Assembly (NCBI RefSeq): GCF_039778605.1 | Contig: NZ_CP156060.1 | Span: 3,123,501-3,187,500 of the forward strand | DNA: 64,000 nucleotides | Source: Flavobacterium sp. WV_118_3 | GTDB taxonomy: Bacteria; Bacteroidota; Bacteroidia; Flavobacteriales; Flavobacteriaceae | Reading direction: 5' to 3' | Shown: positions 1-8,703 of the stretch, piece by piece | Layout of the letters: each line of letters opens with the position of its first letter | Numbering within the stretch: position 1 is the stretch's first letter | Position numbers and translations under genes: made by a program | The notes under the pieces: generated by a model | Databases searched by the model: none | Seen by the model: the letters and a program-made list of their open reading frames with translations, nothing else | What the model was told of the DNA's origin: nothing

Positions 1-2
1 GA

Positions 3-749
3 AACGTTATTCCTTCCGGAAGTCCGCATCCTTATACAATATTTACTAGCGTTCCTGGATTCACAAACCAGTTTTTCCGCGCAGAAAGCAGAACTCCAGA
101 GCACATAGAGGAATCTCGAGGAATTATCGGAGATGACAATGACGATCAGACCTATCTGACCTGGGGAGAAAATGTAGAACAAATGAGTTTATACCTACAT
201 TCCAGATCTGAGACGAGGGATTCTTATGGTTACATAAGCATTAACAACTCTCTTGAAAGGGCTTATATCGAGGGAAACCGGTTATTTAGTCGTCTGCAGA
301 CTTCTTATATTTATGTAATTGCTCAGGCCCCTAATATTTTTTATACTTCTAATATCCTTGGACAATTCAGAAACAGAGAAAATCAATTTTCTGCCATGGG
401 CGGCATCCCTATAAGTCAGATTATAGGATGGTATACCGTTGCAAACGGATCTATTTCCGGGCCAATGACTCCAAATCCAAGTTACAGAGAAAATCAATTT
501 TCCGGCCTTCACATTGTTGATGGCGCTGCTGGTTATCCCTATGCCGGATTCCCATTGGGCCACAGAGCATGGCTGGAAAGTCCCTGGAGAAATTTTGCTC
601 CTGAATATTGTAAAAGATGGGATCGTTATCCCGACCTTAAAAGAGATGTTTCATTATCATGGTGCGAACATAATACCGATGTAAGATCAAAAGCTAAATT
701 TAAAGAACTTAAAGCCCGACTATATACGAAAAATCCTAATCCACGTTAA
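3..749 (+). CDS. Cholera toxin A-like ADP-ribosyltransferase, 5' end outside window
   Basis: The reading frame is open from the window edge and ends at TAA 747-749. It strongly resembles the A chain of cholera/heat-labile enterotoxins. FFRAESRTP matches the NAD-binding Arg segment (YRADSRPP). LYLHSR matches the His44 segment. YIYVIAQAPN, SAMGGIP and SQIIGWY match the A1 core. AGFPLGHRAWLESPW and two Cys around a Lys/Arg-rich loop match the A1/A2 junction. Family members transfer ADP-ribose from NAD to host proteins such as Gs-alpha. Oddities: the ExE motif that holds the catalytic Glu reads E-N-Q (codons 378-386), and the STS motif reads S-I-N, so activity is doubtful. No B-subunit gene is visible; the next gene is convergent. 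Family assignment is firm; toxin function is inference. Confidence 0.85.
   Translation, partial: NVIPSGSPHPYTIFTSVPGFTNQFFRAESRTPEHIEESRGIIGDDNDDQTYLTWGENVEQMSLYLHSRSETRDSYGYISINNSLERAYIEGNRLFSRLQTSYIYVIAQAPNIFYTSNILGQFRNRENQFSAMGGIPISQIIGWYTVANGSISGPMTPNPSYRENQFSGLHIVDGAAGYPYAGFPLGHRAWLESPWRNFAPEYCKRWDRYPDLKRDVSLSWCEHNTDVRSKAKFKELKARLYTKNPNPR
373..391 (+). repeat. 19-bp direct repeat, copy 1, over the active-site motif
   Basis: acagagaaaatcaattttc occurs here and again at 484-502, in the same reading frame and 37 codons apart. It encodes RENQFS. This copy covers the position where cholera toxin has its catalytic ExE motif. Confidence 0.9.
484..502 (+). repeat. 19-bp direct repeat, copy 2
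   Basis: Identical to 373-391. Here the encoded RENQFS aligns with the YRDRYYS segment of cholera toxin A. Confidence 0.9.
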
Positions 750-760
750 TCTATATATGA

Positions 761-792
761 AAAGCCCTTGCCAACTAGTTGGCAAGGGCTTT
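761..792. terminator. Bidirectional hairpin terminator
   Basis: Perfect 15-bp arms (761-775 and 778-792, aaagcccttgccaac) with a 2-base loop lie between two convergent genes. A T-rich run follows on the plus strand, so it can serve both the toxin-like gene and the crotonase operon. Confidence 0.8.
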
Positions 793-809
793 CTCTTTAT
801 TCTCTTAAT

Positions 810-1592
810 CTATTTCCCCGGAAATTCGGCTTTTCTTTTTTCTAAAAAAGCAGTCGTTCCTTCTTTAAAATCTTCGGTTCCGAAACATTCTCCGAAAGCC
901 CGGATCTCTGTATGGTATCCATTTACGCCTTCTTCGAATCCGGCATTTACCGACTGGATCGCTTTTCCGATCGCTACACTGGAATTTTTAGTGATTTTGG
1001 TTGCTATATTTTTAGCAAGATCCAGTAATTCCGCTTGTGGTACCACATGGTTCACCAATCCGTACCCTAATGCAGTTGGAGCATCGATCATTCCGGCTGT
1101 CATAATCATTTCCATAGCACGCCCTTTTCCAATTAATTGTGGTAAACGTTGTGTTCCGCCATAACCTGGAATTACACCCAAAGATACTTCCGGAAGTCCC
1201 ATTTTGGCATTGTCGGAAGCAATACGGAAATGAGCCGACATCGCCAGCTCCAATCCACCGCCTAAAGCAAATCCGTTTACTGCAGCAATAACCGGGGTTT
1301 CCAGATTCTGAACAAAATCGAAAAGCATTTCCTGTCCTTGTGCGGCCAGTCTTCCTCCTTCTTTAATTGAAAAATTAGCAAATTCCGAAATATCCGCTCC
1401 GGCTACAAAGGCCTTGTCGCCACTACCGGTAATGATGATTACTTTTATCGATCGGTCTTCGTTTTCTGACTTAAATGCTTTGTGTAATTCTTCTATCGTT
1501 GCCTTATTAAGGGCGTTTAACTTCGTGGGACGGTTAATCGTGATTACCGCGATACCGTTTTCTCTTTCAATTAAAATGTTCTCGTAGTTCAT
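810..1592 (-). CDS. Enoyl-CoA hydratase/isomerase family protein
   Basis: A 260-residue crotonase-fold protein of normal length. It has the N-terminal NRP..LNAL segment, the oxyanion-hole segment AGADI near residue 65, and GGGLELA and PEVSLGVIPGYGGTQRL. The last two place both catalytic Glu residues of enoyl-CoA hydratases. Expected role is hydration of trans-2-enoyl-CoA in fatty-acid or butanoate metabolism in the cytoplasm; the exact substrate cannot be told. It is the last gene of a tightly packed minus-strand run (hemH, hemJ, kinase, this gene) with 10 bp to the kinase gene. Confidence 0.9.
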   Translation of the reverse strand: MNYENILIERENGIAVITINRPTKLNALNKATIEELHKAFKSENEDRSIKVIIITGSGDKAFVAGADISEFANFSIKEGGRLAAQGQEMLFDFVQNLETPVIAAVNGFALGGGLELAMSAHFRIASDNAKMGLPEVSLGVIPGYGGTQRLPQLIGKGRAMEMIMTAGMIDAPTALGYGLVNHVVPQAELLDLAKNIATKITKNSSVAIGKAIQSVNAGFEEGVNGYHTEIRAFGECFGTEDFKEGTTAFLEKRKAEFPGK

Positions 1593-1602
1593 AATCTGAT
1601 TT

Positions 1603-3078
1603 TTAGGTGTTTATGATTGGTAATGTTACCAAAAAAACGGTTCCTTTTCCTTCTTCGCTCTGGAAGGTGATGGTTCCGTGATAATTCTCCACAATATTTT
1701 TTATAATTCCCAATCCCAATCCCATACCGCTGGTTTTGGTGGTGAATTTAGGTTCGAAAATACGATTTTTATGCTCCATACTGATACCTACACCATTGTC
1801 TTTAACAATAATTTTAGCATTGTTGTGCTCTTTGTAAACCTTTACTTCAATTTTTGGTTCCGGCTCGGTTTCCGGAATCGCCTGTATCGCATTTTTAACC
1901 AGATTCGTAATAATACGGATCAACTGTGTCCGGTCGATTTTTGTAATAATTTCTTCCTGATCCGCTTCAAAATAAATATAGTATTCATTGAAAATCTCCA
2001 GTGCCAGTCGGACAACCTTTACCACATCGAGCGTTTCATTTTGCTGTGCCGGCATCGATGCAAAGTTGGAAAAAGCCGACGCTACCGAACTCATCGTATC
2101 GATTTGCTGGATTAATGTTTTCGAATAATCATCCACTTTTTGATTCACATTGGGGTCATTCGGATCAAATTTACGTTGAAAACTCTGAACCGTAAGACGC
2201 ATCGGTGTCAGTGGATTTTTAATTTCATGAGCCACCTGTTTGGCCATTTCACGCCAGGCTTGTTCCCGTTCACTTTGCGCCAACTTGACCGCACTTTCTT
2301 CCAGTTTGTCTACCATTCCGTTATAGGCCGTAATCAGGGAAATAATTTCTTTACTACTGGAGGCTTCTATCGGTATTTTTTCGTTTTTCTTGTTAAAACG
2401 GGTATCAAAAATTCGTTCACTAATCGCCTGTAAGGATTTGGTAATATAACTGGACAGGAAATACGCCAGCATAATGGAAGTGAGTAACATAAAAAAGTAA
2501 ACCTGTCCAAAACGGATCAGGAAGTTTTTCACCTCATTTTCGTAAAAACTGGTTTCCTCCGGGTATGGTAAATTGAGAATCCCCAACGGTTTGAATTTGG
2601 TATCTTTCAAATAACTATAGGACGAACGGTACCGTTGCCCGTCTATCTGTCGCAAGTCGACAAAACGTTTGCTTGTTGACGATTGTATGATTTTTAAAAT
2701 GATTGGCGATATGGGACGCGCCAGACTATCGATCGAAAAGTTTCCTTTGGACGAAATCAACAGGTTTCCTTTCAGATCGTGGATATTGATTTCCAGTGCA
2801 TGAATATTGGCCAATTCCTGGATTTTGTCTTTAAAAATTAACGGTAGGTTTTCCGTTGTTAGCGGATAGGTTGTCGTAGAAAGGATATAATTGATGTGCT
2901 GCGTAATCGCATCTTCTTTCCGTTCCAATCGGTCCTGATGGTAAATCCGGGCTTCTTTTCGGAACTGATAAATCGACACGGTAGCGATCAAAACCGACGC
3001 AATCAGCGTAAGACAAATCATCGAGAAAAAAATCCGGACTTGTAATGATAATTGCGTTATTTTGAAATCTTTGAACAT
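1603..3078 (-). CDS. NtrY-like membrane sensor histidine kinase
   Basis: 491 residues. A membrane segment lies near 13-38, then an extracytoplasmic sensor region of about 145 residues, a second membrane segment near 190-211, and a HAMP-like linker. The HisKA phospho-acceptor motif HEIKNPL has its His at 284. The C-terminal HATPase domain shows an N-box (NLVKNAIQA), DNGVGI and GLGLGI. Kinases of this form autophosphorylate on His and pass the phosphate to a response regulator. No response regulator is encoded nearby, so the partner is unlinked. The gene abuts hemJ with no gap, which suggests co-transcription with the haem genes. Confidence 0.9.
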   Translation of the reverse strand: MFKDFKITQLSLQVRIFFSMICLTLIASVLIATVSIYQFRKEARIYHQDRLERKEDAITQHINYILSTTTYPLTTENLPLIFKDKIQELANIHALEINIHDLKGNLLISSKGNFSIDSLARPISPIILKIIQSSTSKRFVDLRQIDGQRYRSSYSYLKDTKFKPLGILNLPYPEETSFYENEVKNFLIRFGQVYFFMLLTSIMLAYFLSSYITKSLQAISERIFDTRFNKKNEKIPIEASSSKEIISLITAYNGMVDKLEESAVKLAQSEREQAWREMAKQVAHEIKNPLTPMRLTVQSFQRKFDPNDPNVNQKVDDYSKTLIQQIDTMSSVASAFSNFASMPAQQNETLDVVKVVRLALEIFNEYYIYFEADQEEIITKIDRTQLIRIITNLVKNAIQAIPETEPEPKIEVKVYKEHNNAKIIVKDNGVGISMEHKNRIFEPKFTTKTSGMGLGLGIIKNIVENYHGTITFQSEEGKGTVFLVTLPIINT

Positions 3079-3636
3079 TTATGACTGGTTTCTTTCCCGA
3101 ATTCGTTTGTACAGTTTATATCCTAACATGAGCAGGATCGAAAATACAAAAATTCCGATTACGCCATAAATCCAATTCAACGCATCTTTTAAAATAACCA
3201 AAAACACTACCGCAAACAGGATAAGGGTTGCGCCTTCGTTCCATATTCTAAAAAAAGCCGACGTATGGCGAATTTCATTGCGTTGTAATTGCAGAAAAAT
3301 CTGATGGCATTTTAAATGATACAAGTACAACAGGAACACAAATCCCAATTTTACATGCATCCACGGCATTTGTAACCAGGCATTTCCCAGTGTTGTAAAA
3401 AACAACATCCAAAAAGCAAAAACACTTGCCAATATGGCCGAAGGCCAGGTAATTATATACCACAAACGGTAGGACATCAATTGATACTGTTTGATCAGGA
3501 TCTCTTTTTCCGGCGACGGTTTATCTTTGGCCTCAGCATGATAAACGAATAACCGAACGATATAAAAAAGCCCCGCAAACCATGTGATTACAAAGATGAG
3601 ATGCAGGGACTTTATATAATTATAATATTCTTCCAT
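3079..3636 (-). CDS. hemJ: HemJ-type protoporphyrinogen IX oxidase (CopD-like membrane protein)
   Basis: A 185-residue integral membrane protein with four to five hydrophobic segments. The HemJ signature SLHLIFVITWFAGLFY..RLFVYH at 10-33 and MHVKLG in the middle supply the conserved His residues for haem binding. HemJ oxidises protoporphyrinogen IX to protoporphyrin IX, the step before iron insertion, and it lies 10 bp after hemH in the same operon. No HemG or HemY gene is seen in the window, so HemJ is the likely oxidase here. The function rests on family knowledge and context. Confidence 0.88.
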   Translation of the reverse strand: MEEYYNYIKSLHLIFVITWFAGLFYIVRLFVYHAEAKDKPSPEKEILIKQYQLMSYRLWYIITWPSAILASVFAFWMLFFTTLGNAWLQMPWMHVKLGFVFLLYLYHLKCHQIFLQLQRNEIRHTSAFFRIWNEGATLILFAVVFLVILKDALNWIYGVIGIFVFSILLMLGYKLYKRIRERNQS

Positions 3637-3646
3637 CTAAATGGCG

Positions 3647-4663
3647 TTAATTTTTAGACCAGTCTTTAATCCAGTTGCTCATCGTGTCAACCCAATTATC
3701 GTCGTCATTTAAACACGGTATCGCCAAAAAGTTTTCGCCGCCGTGTTCTTTAAACTGATGGTTGGCTTCCATGGCAATTTCTTCCAGCGTCTCCAAACAA
3801 TCGGCTACGAAAGCCGGCGTTACAACGGCCAGATTTTTAATGCCCTTTTCCGGCATTTTGTTGATCTCAATATCGGTATACGGTTCCAACCATTTGTCTC
3901 CGGACAAACGCGATTGAAACGTCTGACTGTATTTTTCTTTGGGGATATTTAATAATTCCACCACCTGTCTTGTCGTTTCAAAACATTGGTGACGGTAACA
4001 GAATTCGTGTGCCGGTGATGGTGTATTACAACAGCTTCCGTCGATTTTACAATGCGATTTGGTTACATCGGTTTTACGGATATGACGCTCCGGAATACCG
4101 TGGTACGAAAACAATAAATGATCGTATGCAAAACCTTCCAGATGCTTTTTAATTGAATCGGCCAGATTTTGGATATAATCCTTTTTATTGTAAAAAGCCG
4201 GTACTATCGTAAACTTCATTTGCGGGAAATGCTTCTGACGCAATTCCTCGGCCAATACCAGAATGGTTGTAGTCGATGCCATCGCATGTTGCGGATATAG
4301 CGGAAACAACAGCACTTCTGTTACGCCTTTATCGGCCAATTCCTGTAAACCACTTAAAATGGAAGGATTTCCATAACGCATGGCCAATGCTACCGGAAGT
4401 TCTACTCTTTCCTGTACTTTTTTATGCGTACGCTTGGAAAGTACAATTAAAGGGGAACCTTCTTCCCACCATATTTTTTTATACGCTTCCGACGAACGCT
4501 CCGGGCGTTTTCTCAGGATAATCCCTCTTACCAGTAAGGCACGCAGTAAAAAAGGTACATCGATTACATATTTATCCATTAAGAATTCATCCAGATACGG
4601 CTTTACATCTTTCGGTTCCGGACTTTCCGGCGAACCCAGGTTTACTAACAATACTCCTTTCAT
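3647..4663 (-). CDS. hemH: Ferrochelatase
   Basis: 338 residues, normal bacterial length. It starts MKGVLLVNLGSPESP, the standard ferrochelatase N-terminus. It has LFSYHGIPERH with the catalytic His at 188, and later a CLETLEEI segment carrying the conserved acidic residue. It inserts Fe2+ into protoporphyrin IX to make protohaem. A Cys-rich stretch (HCKIDGSCC and CYRHQC) follows the catalytic His and may be a metal or [2Fe-2S] site, as some bacterial ferrochelatases have internal clusters; this is inference. First gene of the minus-strand haem operon. Confidence 0.95.
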   Translation of the reverse strand: MKGVLLVNLGSPESPEPKDVKPYLDEFLMDKYVIDVPFLLRALLVRGIILRKRPERSSEAYKKIWWEEGSPLIVLSKRTHKKVQERVELPVALAMRYGNPSILSGLQELADKGVTEVLLFPLYPQHAMASTTTILVLAEELRQKHFPQMKFTIVPAFYNKKDYIQNLADSIKKHLEGFAYDHLLFSYHGIPERHIRKTDVTKSHCKIDGSCCNTPSPAHEFCYRHQCFETTRQVVELLNIPKEKYSQTFQSRLSGDKWLEPYTDIEINKMPEKGIKNLAVVTPAFVADCLETLEEIAMEANHQFKEHGGENFLAIPCLNDDDNWVDTMSNWIKDWSKN

Positions 4664-4754
4664 AAATCTTTTTTTCGCAAAATTATCGGCTTGCGAAGTA
4701 TTTTATGGTTTCTACTAATCTCTTTTTTTAATACTCCTATAACTACTTTATATA

Positions 4755-5627
4755 TTAAGAACTGATATTGATCGACATCAGGTATTTTTTGGGCGTCGTT
4801 CCGAATTTCTTTTTAAAAGCCGAAATAAAATGACTCGCCGTACTATATCCTATTTTCAATCCGACTTCATTTACGTTATACGAACCGCTATCCAGCAATT
4901 TTCGCGCATATTCCATTTTATAGTCAAATAGAAAACTGTATACCGAATCACCATAAATCTGTTTGAATCCCATTTTAAGTTTTTTCAGATTTAAGCCCAC
5001 CTGATCGGCCAGTTCCTGTAATCCTGGTGGCTCCGCCATATTAGCCAACACAATATCTTTGGCTTTCCGGATCTTTAATACGTTCTCTTCGTCAATCAGA
5101 AACGGGCATTGTTCGGCATCGGGATCTTCACTTCGGTTAAAAAACAAACTCAGCAATTCATATCCTTTACCTTTATAATATAGCTTTTTAATGGACGGAT
5201 TCAGGTTATAATTAAAAATCTGATTCAATACAATCGCCATCGACGGACTGATATTTTCTTCCTTATAATATTTTTTATCCCGGTTCTCATCGCTAAGAAA
5301 CGGAATATATTCGGCTTCGGACGAAAATAACGCGTGGAATTTCTGAATCGAAATCAATACCGATACCACCCACGAATGTGGTTCGATGGTTAAATGTAAC
5401 GGCAATTCCTTTTGCGGATTGTAAAGCAACAGTGATTTTTCCTCAACCAGATCCAGACCATAACTCCCCTGATTAAACAAAAACTTCGCTTTTCCCTTCA
5501 GTCCAAAATGAAACTGGATCAACCCCATACTCACCGGACGTTCAAACTTTACAACTTCATTCGTATCATTCTGAAAACGAATTAAAGAAAAGTCGTCTTC
5601 AATTTTTATGTCTTCCTGAGAACCCAT
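4755..5627 (-). CDS. AraC family transcriptional regulator
   Basis: 290 residues. The N-terminal half is a sensor-like region without a clear signature. The C-terminal 100 residues carry the double helix-turn-helix of AraC proteins, with LQELADQVGLNLKKLKMGFK and then VNEVGLKIGYSTASHFISAFKKKFGTTPKKY. It is divergent from hemA and about 90 bp upstream of hemH, so it may regulate haem synthesis or respond to an iron-related ligand. That is inference from position only. Full-length. Confidence 0.9.
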   Translation of the reverse strand: MGSQEDIKIEDDFSLIRFQNDTNEVVKFERPVSMGLIQFHFGLKGKAKFLFNQGSYGLDLVEEKSLLLYNPQKELPLHLTIEPHSWVVSVLISIQKFHALFSSEAEYIPFLSDENRDKKYYKEENISPSMAIVLNQIFNYNLNPSIKKLYYKGKGYELLSLFFNRSEDPDAEQCPFLIDEENVLKIRKAKDIVLANMAEPPGLQELADQVGLNLKKLKMGFKQIYGDSVYSFLFDYKMEYARKLLDSGSYNVNEVGLKIGYSTASHFISAFKKKFGTTPKKYLMSINISS

Positions 5628-5822
5628 AGCGGTATTTTTTCGTATATAAATAAAAACTCACGGATTTTCTTTATTTAGAATAATTCCAAATAAAAATTAC
5701 GTAAGGCATTGATTTCGCTACAAATTTAAAAGATTTTGAGCAGACAATCCTATTTTAGTTTAAAATATCTCGAAGCGATACAAAAAGACCTTTGAGCGTT
5801 ATTTTTATAAATCAGATAGTAA

Positions 5823-5830
5823 TACTTTTG
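5823..5830 (+). promoter_or_regulatory. Likely -7 promoter element for hemA
   Basis: tacttttg fits the Bacteroidota -7 consensus TAnnTTTG and lies 27 bases before the ATG. The nearest upstream TTTG (5791-5794) is 28 bases away, longer than usual, so the -33 box is weak or absent. Confidence 0.45.
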
Positions 5831-5856
5831 TTTAACTTTAGATTAAAGTGGAAAAA

Positions 5857-7116
5857 ATGGAGAACAATACAATATCGAAGCATCCAACTTTTTATGCCGT
5901 TGGATTGAGTTACAAGAAAGCGGATGCCGAGATGAGAGGGAAATTCAGCCTTGACAATGAGGCGAAAAACAACTTACTGATTCAAGCCAAAAACGATGGC
6001 CTTGACGCCATGATCGTTACCTCTACCTGTAACCGAACCGAAATTTACGGTTATGCACAACATCCTTTTCAGTTAATAAAATTACTTTGCGAAAACAGTC
6101 AGGGTACTATCGAAGATTTTCAGAAAGTAGCCTATGTCTATAAAAACAACGAAGCCATTAACCATATGTTTCGTGTCGGAACCGGATTAGATAGTCAGAT
6201 TTTAGGTGATTTCGAAATTATCAGTCAGCTGAAAAATGCTTTTATGGAATCTAAAAATCATACCTTAGTCAATAATTTTCTGGAACGCTTGATCAACGCT
6301 GTAATCCAGTCCAGCAAACGTATCAAAAATGAAACCGAGATCAGTTCCGGTGCTACTTCCGTTTCGTTTGCCGCCGTGCAATATATTATGAATAACGTTC
6401 CGGATATCAGTTCGAAAAATATTTTATTGTTCGGAACCGGTAAAATCGGACGGAATACCTGTGAAAATCTCGTTAAACATACCAAAAATGATCATATTAC
6501 ACTGATCAACAGAACCAAAGACAAAGCGGAAAAAATTGCCGGTAAATTCAACCTGATCGTAAAAGATTATGCCGACCTGCAATTGGAAATTCAAAAAGCC
6601 GATGTGCTTGTTGTCGCTACCGGAGCACAAAATCCAACAATCGACAAAGCCATCCTGAATCTGAAAAAACCGTTGTTAATTCTGGATTTATCGGTACCTA
6701 AAAATGTTGATGACAATGTAAAAGAATTGTCGGATGTAACATTGGTCCATATGGATCATCTTTCGCAAATGACCGATGAAACCCTGGAAAACCGCAAAAA
6801 ACACATTCCGGCAGCCGAGGCCATTATCGAAGAAATAAAAGAAGAATTCTTTAACTGGACCAAAGCCCGAAAATTTGCACCAACCATTCATGCGTTAAAA
6901 GAAAAACTCAACACGATTAAAGAAAGTGAATTGAATTTTCAACGCAAAAAATTCGATAACTTCGACGAGGAGCAGGCTGAAATTATCAGTACCCGCATCA
7001 TACAGAAAATAACCACCCATTTTGCCAATCATCTGAAAGACAACAATACCATGGTCGACGAAAGTATCGAATGGATTGAAAAAATTTTCCAGATAGAAAC
7101 TGCTAAAAATGAATAA
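5857..7116 (+). CDS. hemA: Glutamyl-tRNA reductase
   Basis: 419 residues from ATG 5857. An in-frame GTG at 5848 would add three residues, but ATG is preferred. The N-terminal catalytic domain has VTSTCNRTE, with the Cys nucleophile that forms the thioester with glutamate. GTGLDSQILGD.EI lies near 109. A Rossmann NADPH domain (LLFGTGKIGRNTCENL) follows, then a C-terminal helical dimerisation domain. It converts Glu-tRNA(Glu) to glutamate-1-semialdehyde, the first step of C5 tetrapyrrole synthesis. Its stop overlaps the start of hemC by 8 bp. HemL is not in the window. Confidence 0.96.
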   Translation: MENNTISKHPTFYAVGLSYKKADAEMRGKFSLDNEAKNNLLIQAKNDGLDAMIVTSTCNRTEIYGYAQHPFQLIKLLCENSQGTIEDFQKVAYVYKNNEAINHMFRVGTGLDSQILGDFEIISQLKNAFMESKNHTLVNNFLERLINAVIQSSKRIKNETEISSGATSVSFAAVQYIMNNVPDISSKNILLFGTGKIGRNTCENLVKHTKNDHITLINRTKDKAEKIAGKFNLIVKDYADLQLEIQKADVLVVATGAQNPTIDKAILNLKKPLLILDLSVPKNVDDNVKELSDVTLVHMDHLSQMTDETLENRKKHIPAAEAIIEEIKEEFFNWTKARKFAPTIHALKEKLNTIKESELNFQRKKFDNFDEEQAEIISTRIIQKITTHFANHLKDNNTMVDESIEWIEKIFQIETAKNE

Positions 7117-8026
7117 AACAATACGTATTGGTACGCGCGACAGTGAGCTGGCGTTATGGCAGGCGCACACCGTGGCCAAAAAACTAAACGACTTAGGATA
7201 CCCTACAGAAATTGTCGCCGTAAAATCTACAGGCGACATTATTTTGGATAAACCTTTGTATGAATTGGGCATCACCGGTATTTTTACCAAAACGCTCGAC
7301 ATCGCGATGATTAAAGGCGAAGTAGACATTGCCGTTCATTCGATGAAAGATGTTCCCACAGCACTTCCAACAGGAATTGTGCAGGCAGCCGTTTTGGAAC
7401 GCGCGAATACTGTCGATATTTTAGTCCATAAAGGAAACCTTGATTTTTTAAACGGTAATGGAATTATTGCCACCGGAAGCCTTCGTCGTAAAGCGCAATG
7501 GCTCCATAAATATCCAACGCACGAAGTGGTCGATTTACGCGGAAATGTAAATACCCGTATGCAAAAATTACACGACAACAACTGGAACGGTGCTGTTTTT
7601 GCTGCAGCCGGACTGGAACGTATCAATCTGAAACCCGATACGTATATCGATCTGGATTGGATGACTCCCGCACCCGCTCAAGGGGCAATGGTTGTTGTTG
7701 CGATGGAAAATGATGCTTTTTGTCGTGAAGCCGTAGCCCGATTAAACCATAACGAAACCGAAATCTGTACGCATATCGAACGGCAGTTTTTACGGGAACT
7801 GGAAGGTGGTTGTACCGCTCCGATCGGTGCTTTGGCAACCATTTCCGAAAATACTATCACCTTTAAAGGGGTTCTATTTTCGCTGGACGGAACCGAAAAA
7901 CACGAGATTGAAAAAGTGGTTTCCCGGGACGATTACCGCGAACTCGGTCAAAAAGCCGCTCGCGAAGTATTGGATAATGGTGGAAGTGTCCTGATGACGC
8001 TTATCAAAAAAACATTACAAAAATAA
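7109..8026 (+). CDS. hemC: Hydroxymethylbilane synthase (porphobilinogen deaminase)
   Basis: 305 residues, standard length. RIGTRDSELALWQAH opens the protein, DIAVHSMKDVP lies near residue 75, and ATGSLRRKAQ and LRGNVNTRM carry the substrate-binding Arg residues. LEGGCTAPIG near 232 carries the Cys that anchors the dipyrromethane cofactor. It polymerises four porphobilinogens to hydroxymethylbilane. It overlaps hemA at its start and shares one base with the hemD start, so translation is probably coupled. Confidence 0.96.
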   Translation: MNKTIRIGTRDSELALWQAHTVAKKLNDLGYPTEIVAVKSTGDIILDKPLYELGITGIFTKTLDIAMIKGEVDIAVHSMKDVPTALPTGIVQAAVLERANTVDILVHKGNLDFLNGNGIIATGSLRRKAQWLHKYPTHEVVDLRGNVNTRMQKLHDNNWNGAVFAAAGLERINLKPDTYIDLDWMTPAPAQGAMVVVAMENDAFCREAVARLNHNETEICTHIERQFLRELEGGCTAPIGALATISENTITFKGVLFSLDGTEKHEIEKVVSRDDYRELGQKAAREVLDNGGSVLMTLIKKTLQK

Positions 8027-8703
8027 TGCCCGAACCGATTCGTATCATCAGCACCAAAAAACTTCTGTCTAACCAGAAGCAATACCTGCTGAATGCCGGT
8101 TTTTCGGTTATTGAATCGGATTTTATTAAAACGGAAGACTTGCCTTTTTCAATGCCAATCCTTCACGATTCCCTGCTTTTTACCAGTCAGAATGCGGTTC
8201 ATAGTATCCTGAGACATGCCGATCTGACAACCTTACAACATAAAGACGTTTTTTGCGTTGGCACCAAAACCAAAGCCTTACTCGAAGCAAATGGTTTTAC
8301 AGTAATCGCTTGTACCGGATATGCCGCGGAACTGGCCGATTATATTACACAACATTATCCGCAAACCAGTTTTACCTTTTTTAATGGTAATTTGCGTCGG
8401 GATACACTACCCGAAGCCTTGCATCTGGCTGGAATCGCTTTTAACGAAGTGACCGTTTATGCCACCTTATTAACCCCGCATCCGATAAAAACCAAAGCCA
8501 ATGGCATTTTGTTTTTTAGTCCGTCGGGGGTTGAAAGTTATCTAAAAGAAAATACCATAACCGACGAAATGTGTTTTTGTATCGGAACAACCACGGCCGA
8601 AGCATTGGAAAATACCACACAAAACCGTATTATTGCCAATCAGCCTACCATTGAAAACACGATAATTCAATGTCTTACTCATTTCAAATCCGTATCGTCA
8701 TGA
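8026..8703 (+). CDS. hemD: Uroporphyrinogen-III synthase
   Basis: 225 residues. The sequence is weakly conserved, as usual for this family. Recognisable parts are LLFTSQNAVHSIL near 48-60, FCVGTKTKALLEANGF, ..FFNGNLRRDTLPEAL and LFFSPSGVESYL. It closes hydroxymethylbilane to uroporphyrinogen III. The call depends partly on its position between hemC and hemE; start and stop overlap both neighbours. Confidence 0.88.
   Translation: MPEPIRIISTKKLLSNQKQYLLNAGFSVIESDFIKTEDLPFSMPILHDSLLFTSQNAVHSILRHADLTTLQHKDVFCVGTKTKALLEANGFTVIACTGYAAELADYITQHYPQTSFTFFNGNLRRDTLPEALHLAGIAFNEVTVYATLLTPHPIKTKANGILFFSPSGVESYLKENTITDEMCFCIGTTTAEALENTTQNRIIANQPTIENTIIQCLTHFKSVSS

Noticed and set aside
757..1164. 135-residue plus-strand frame opposite the crotonase gene
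   Set aside because: It begins inside the terminator hairpin and is antisense to conserved crotonase sequence.
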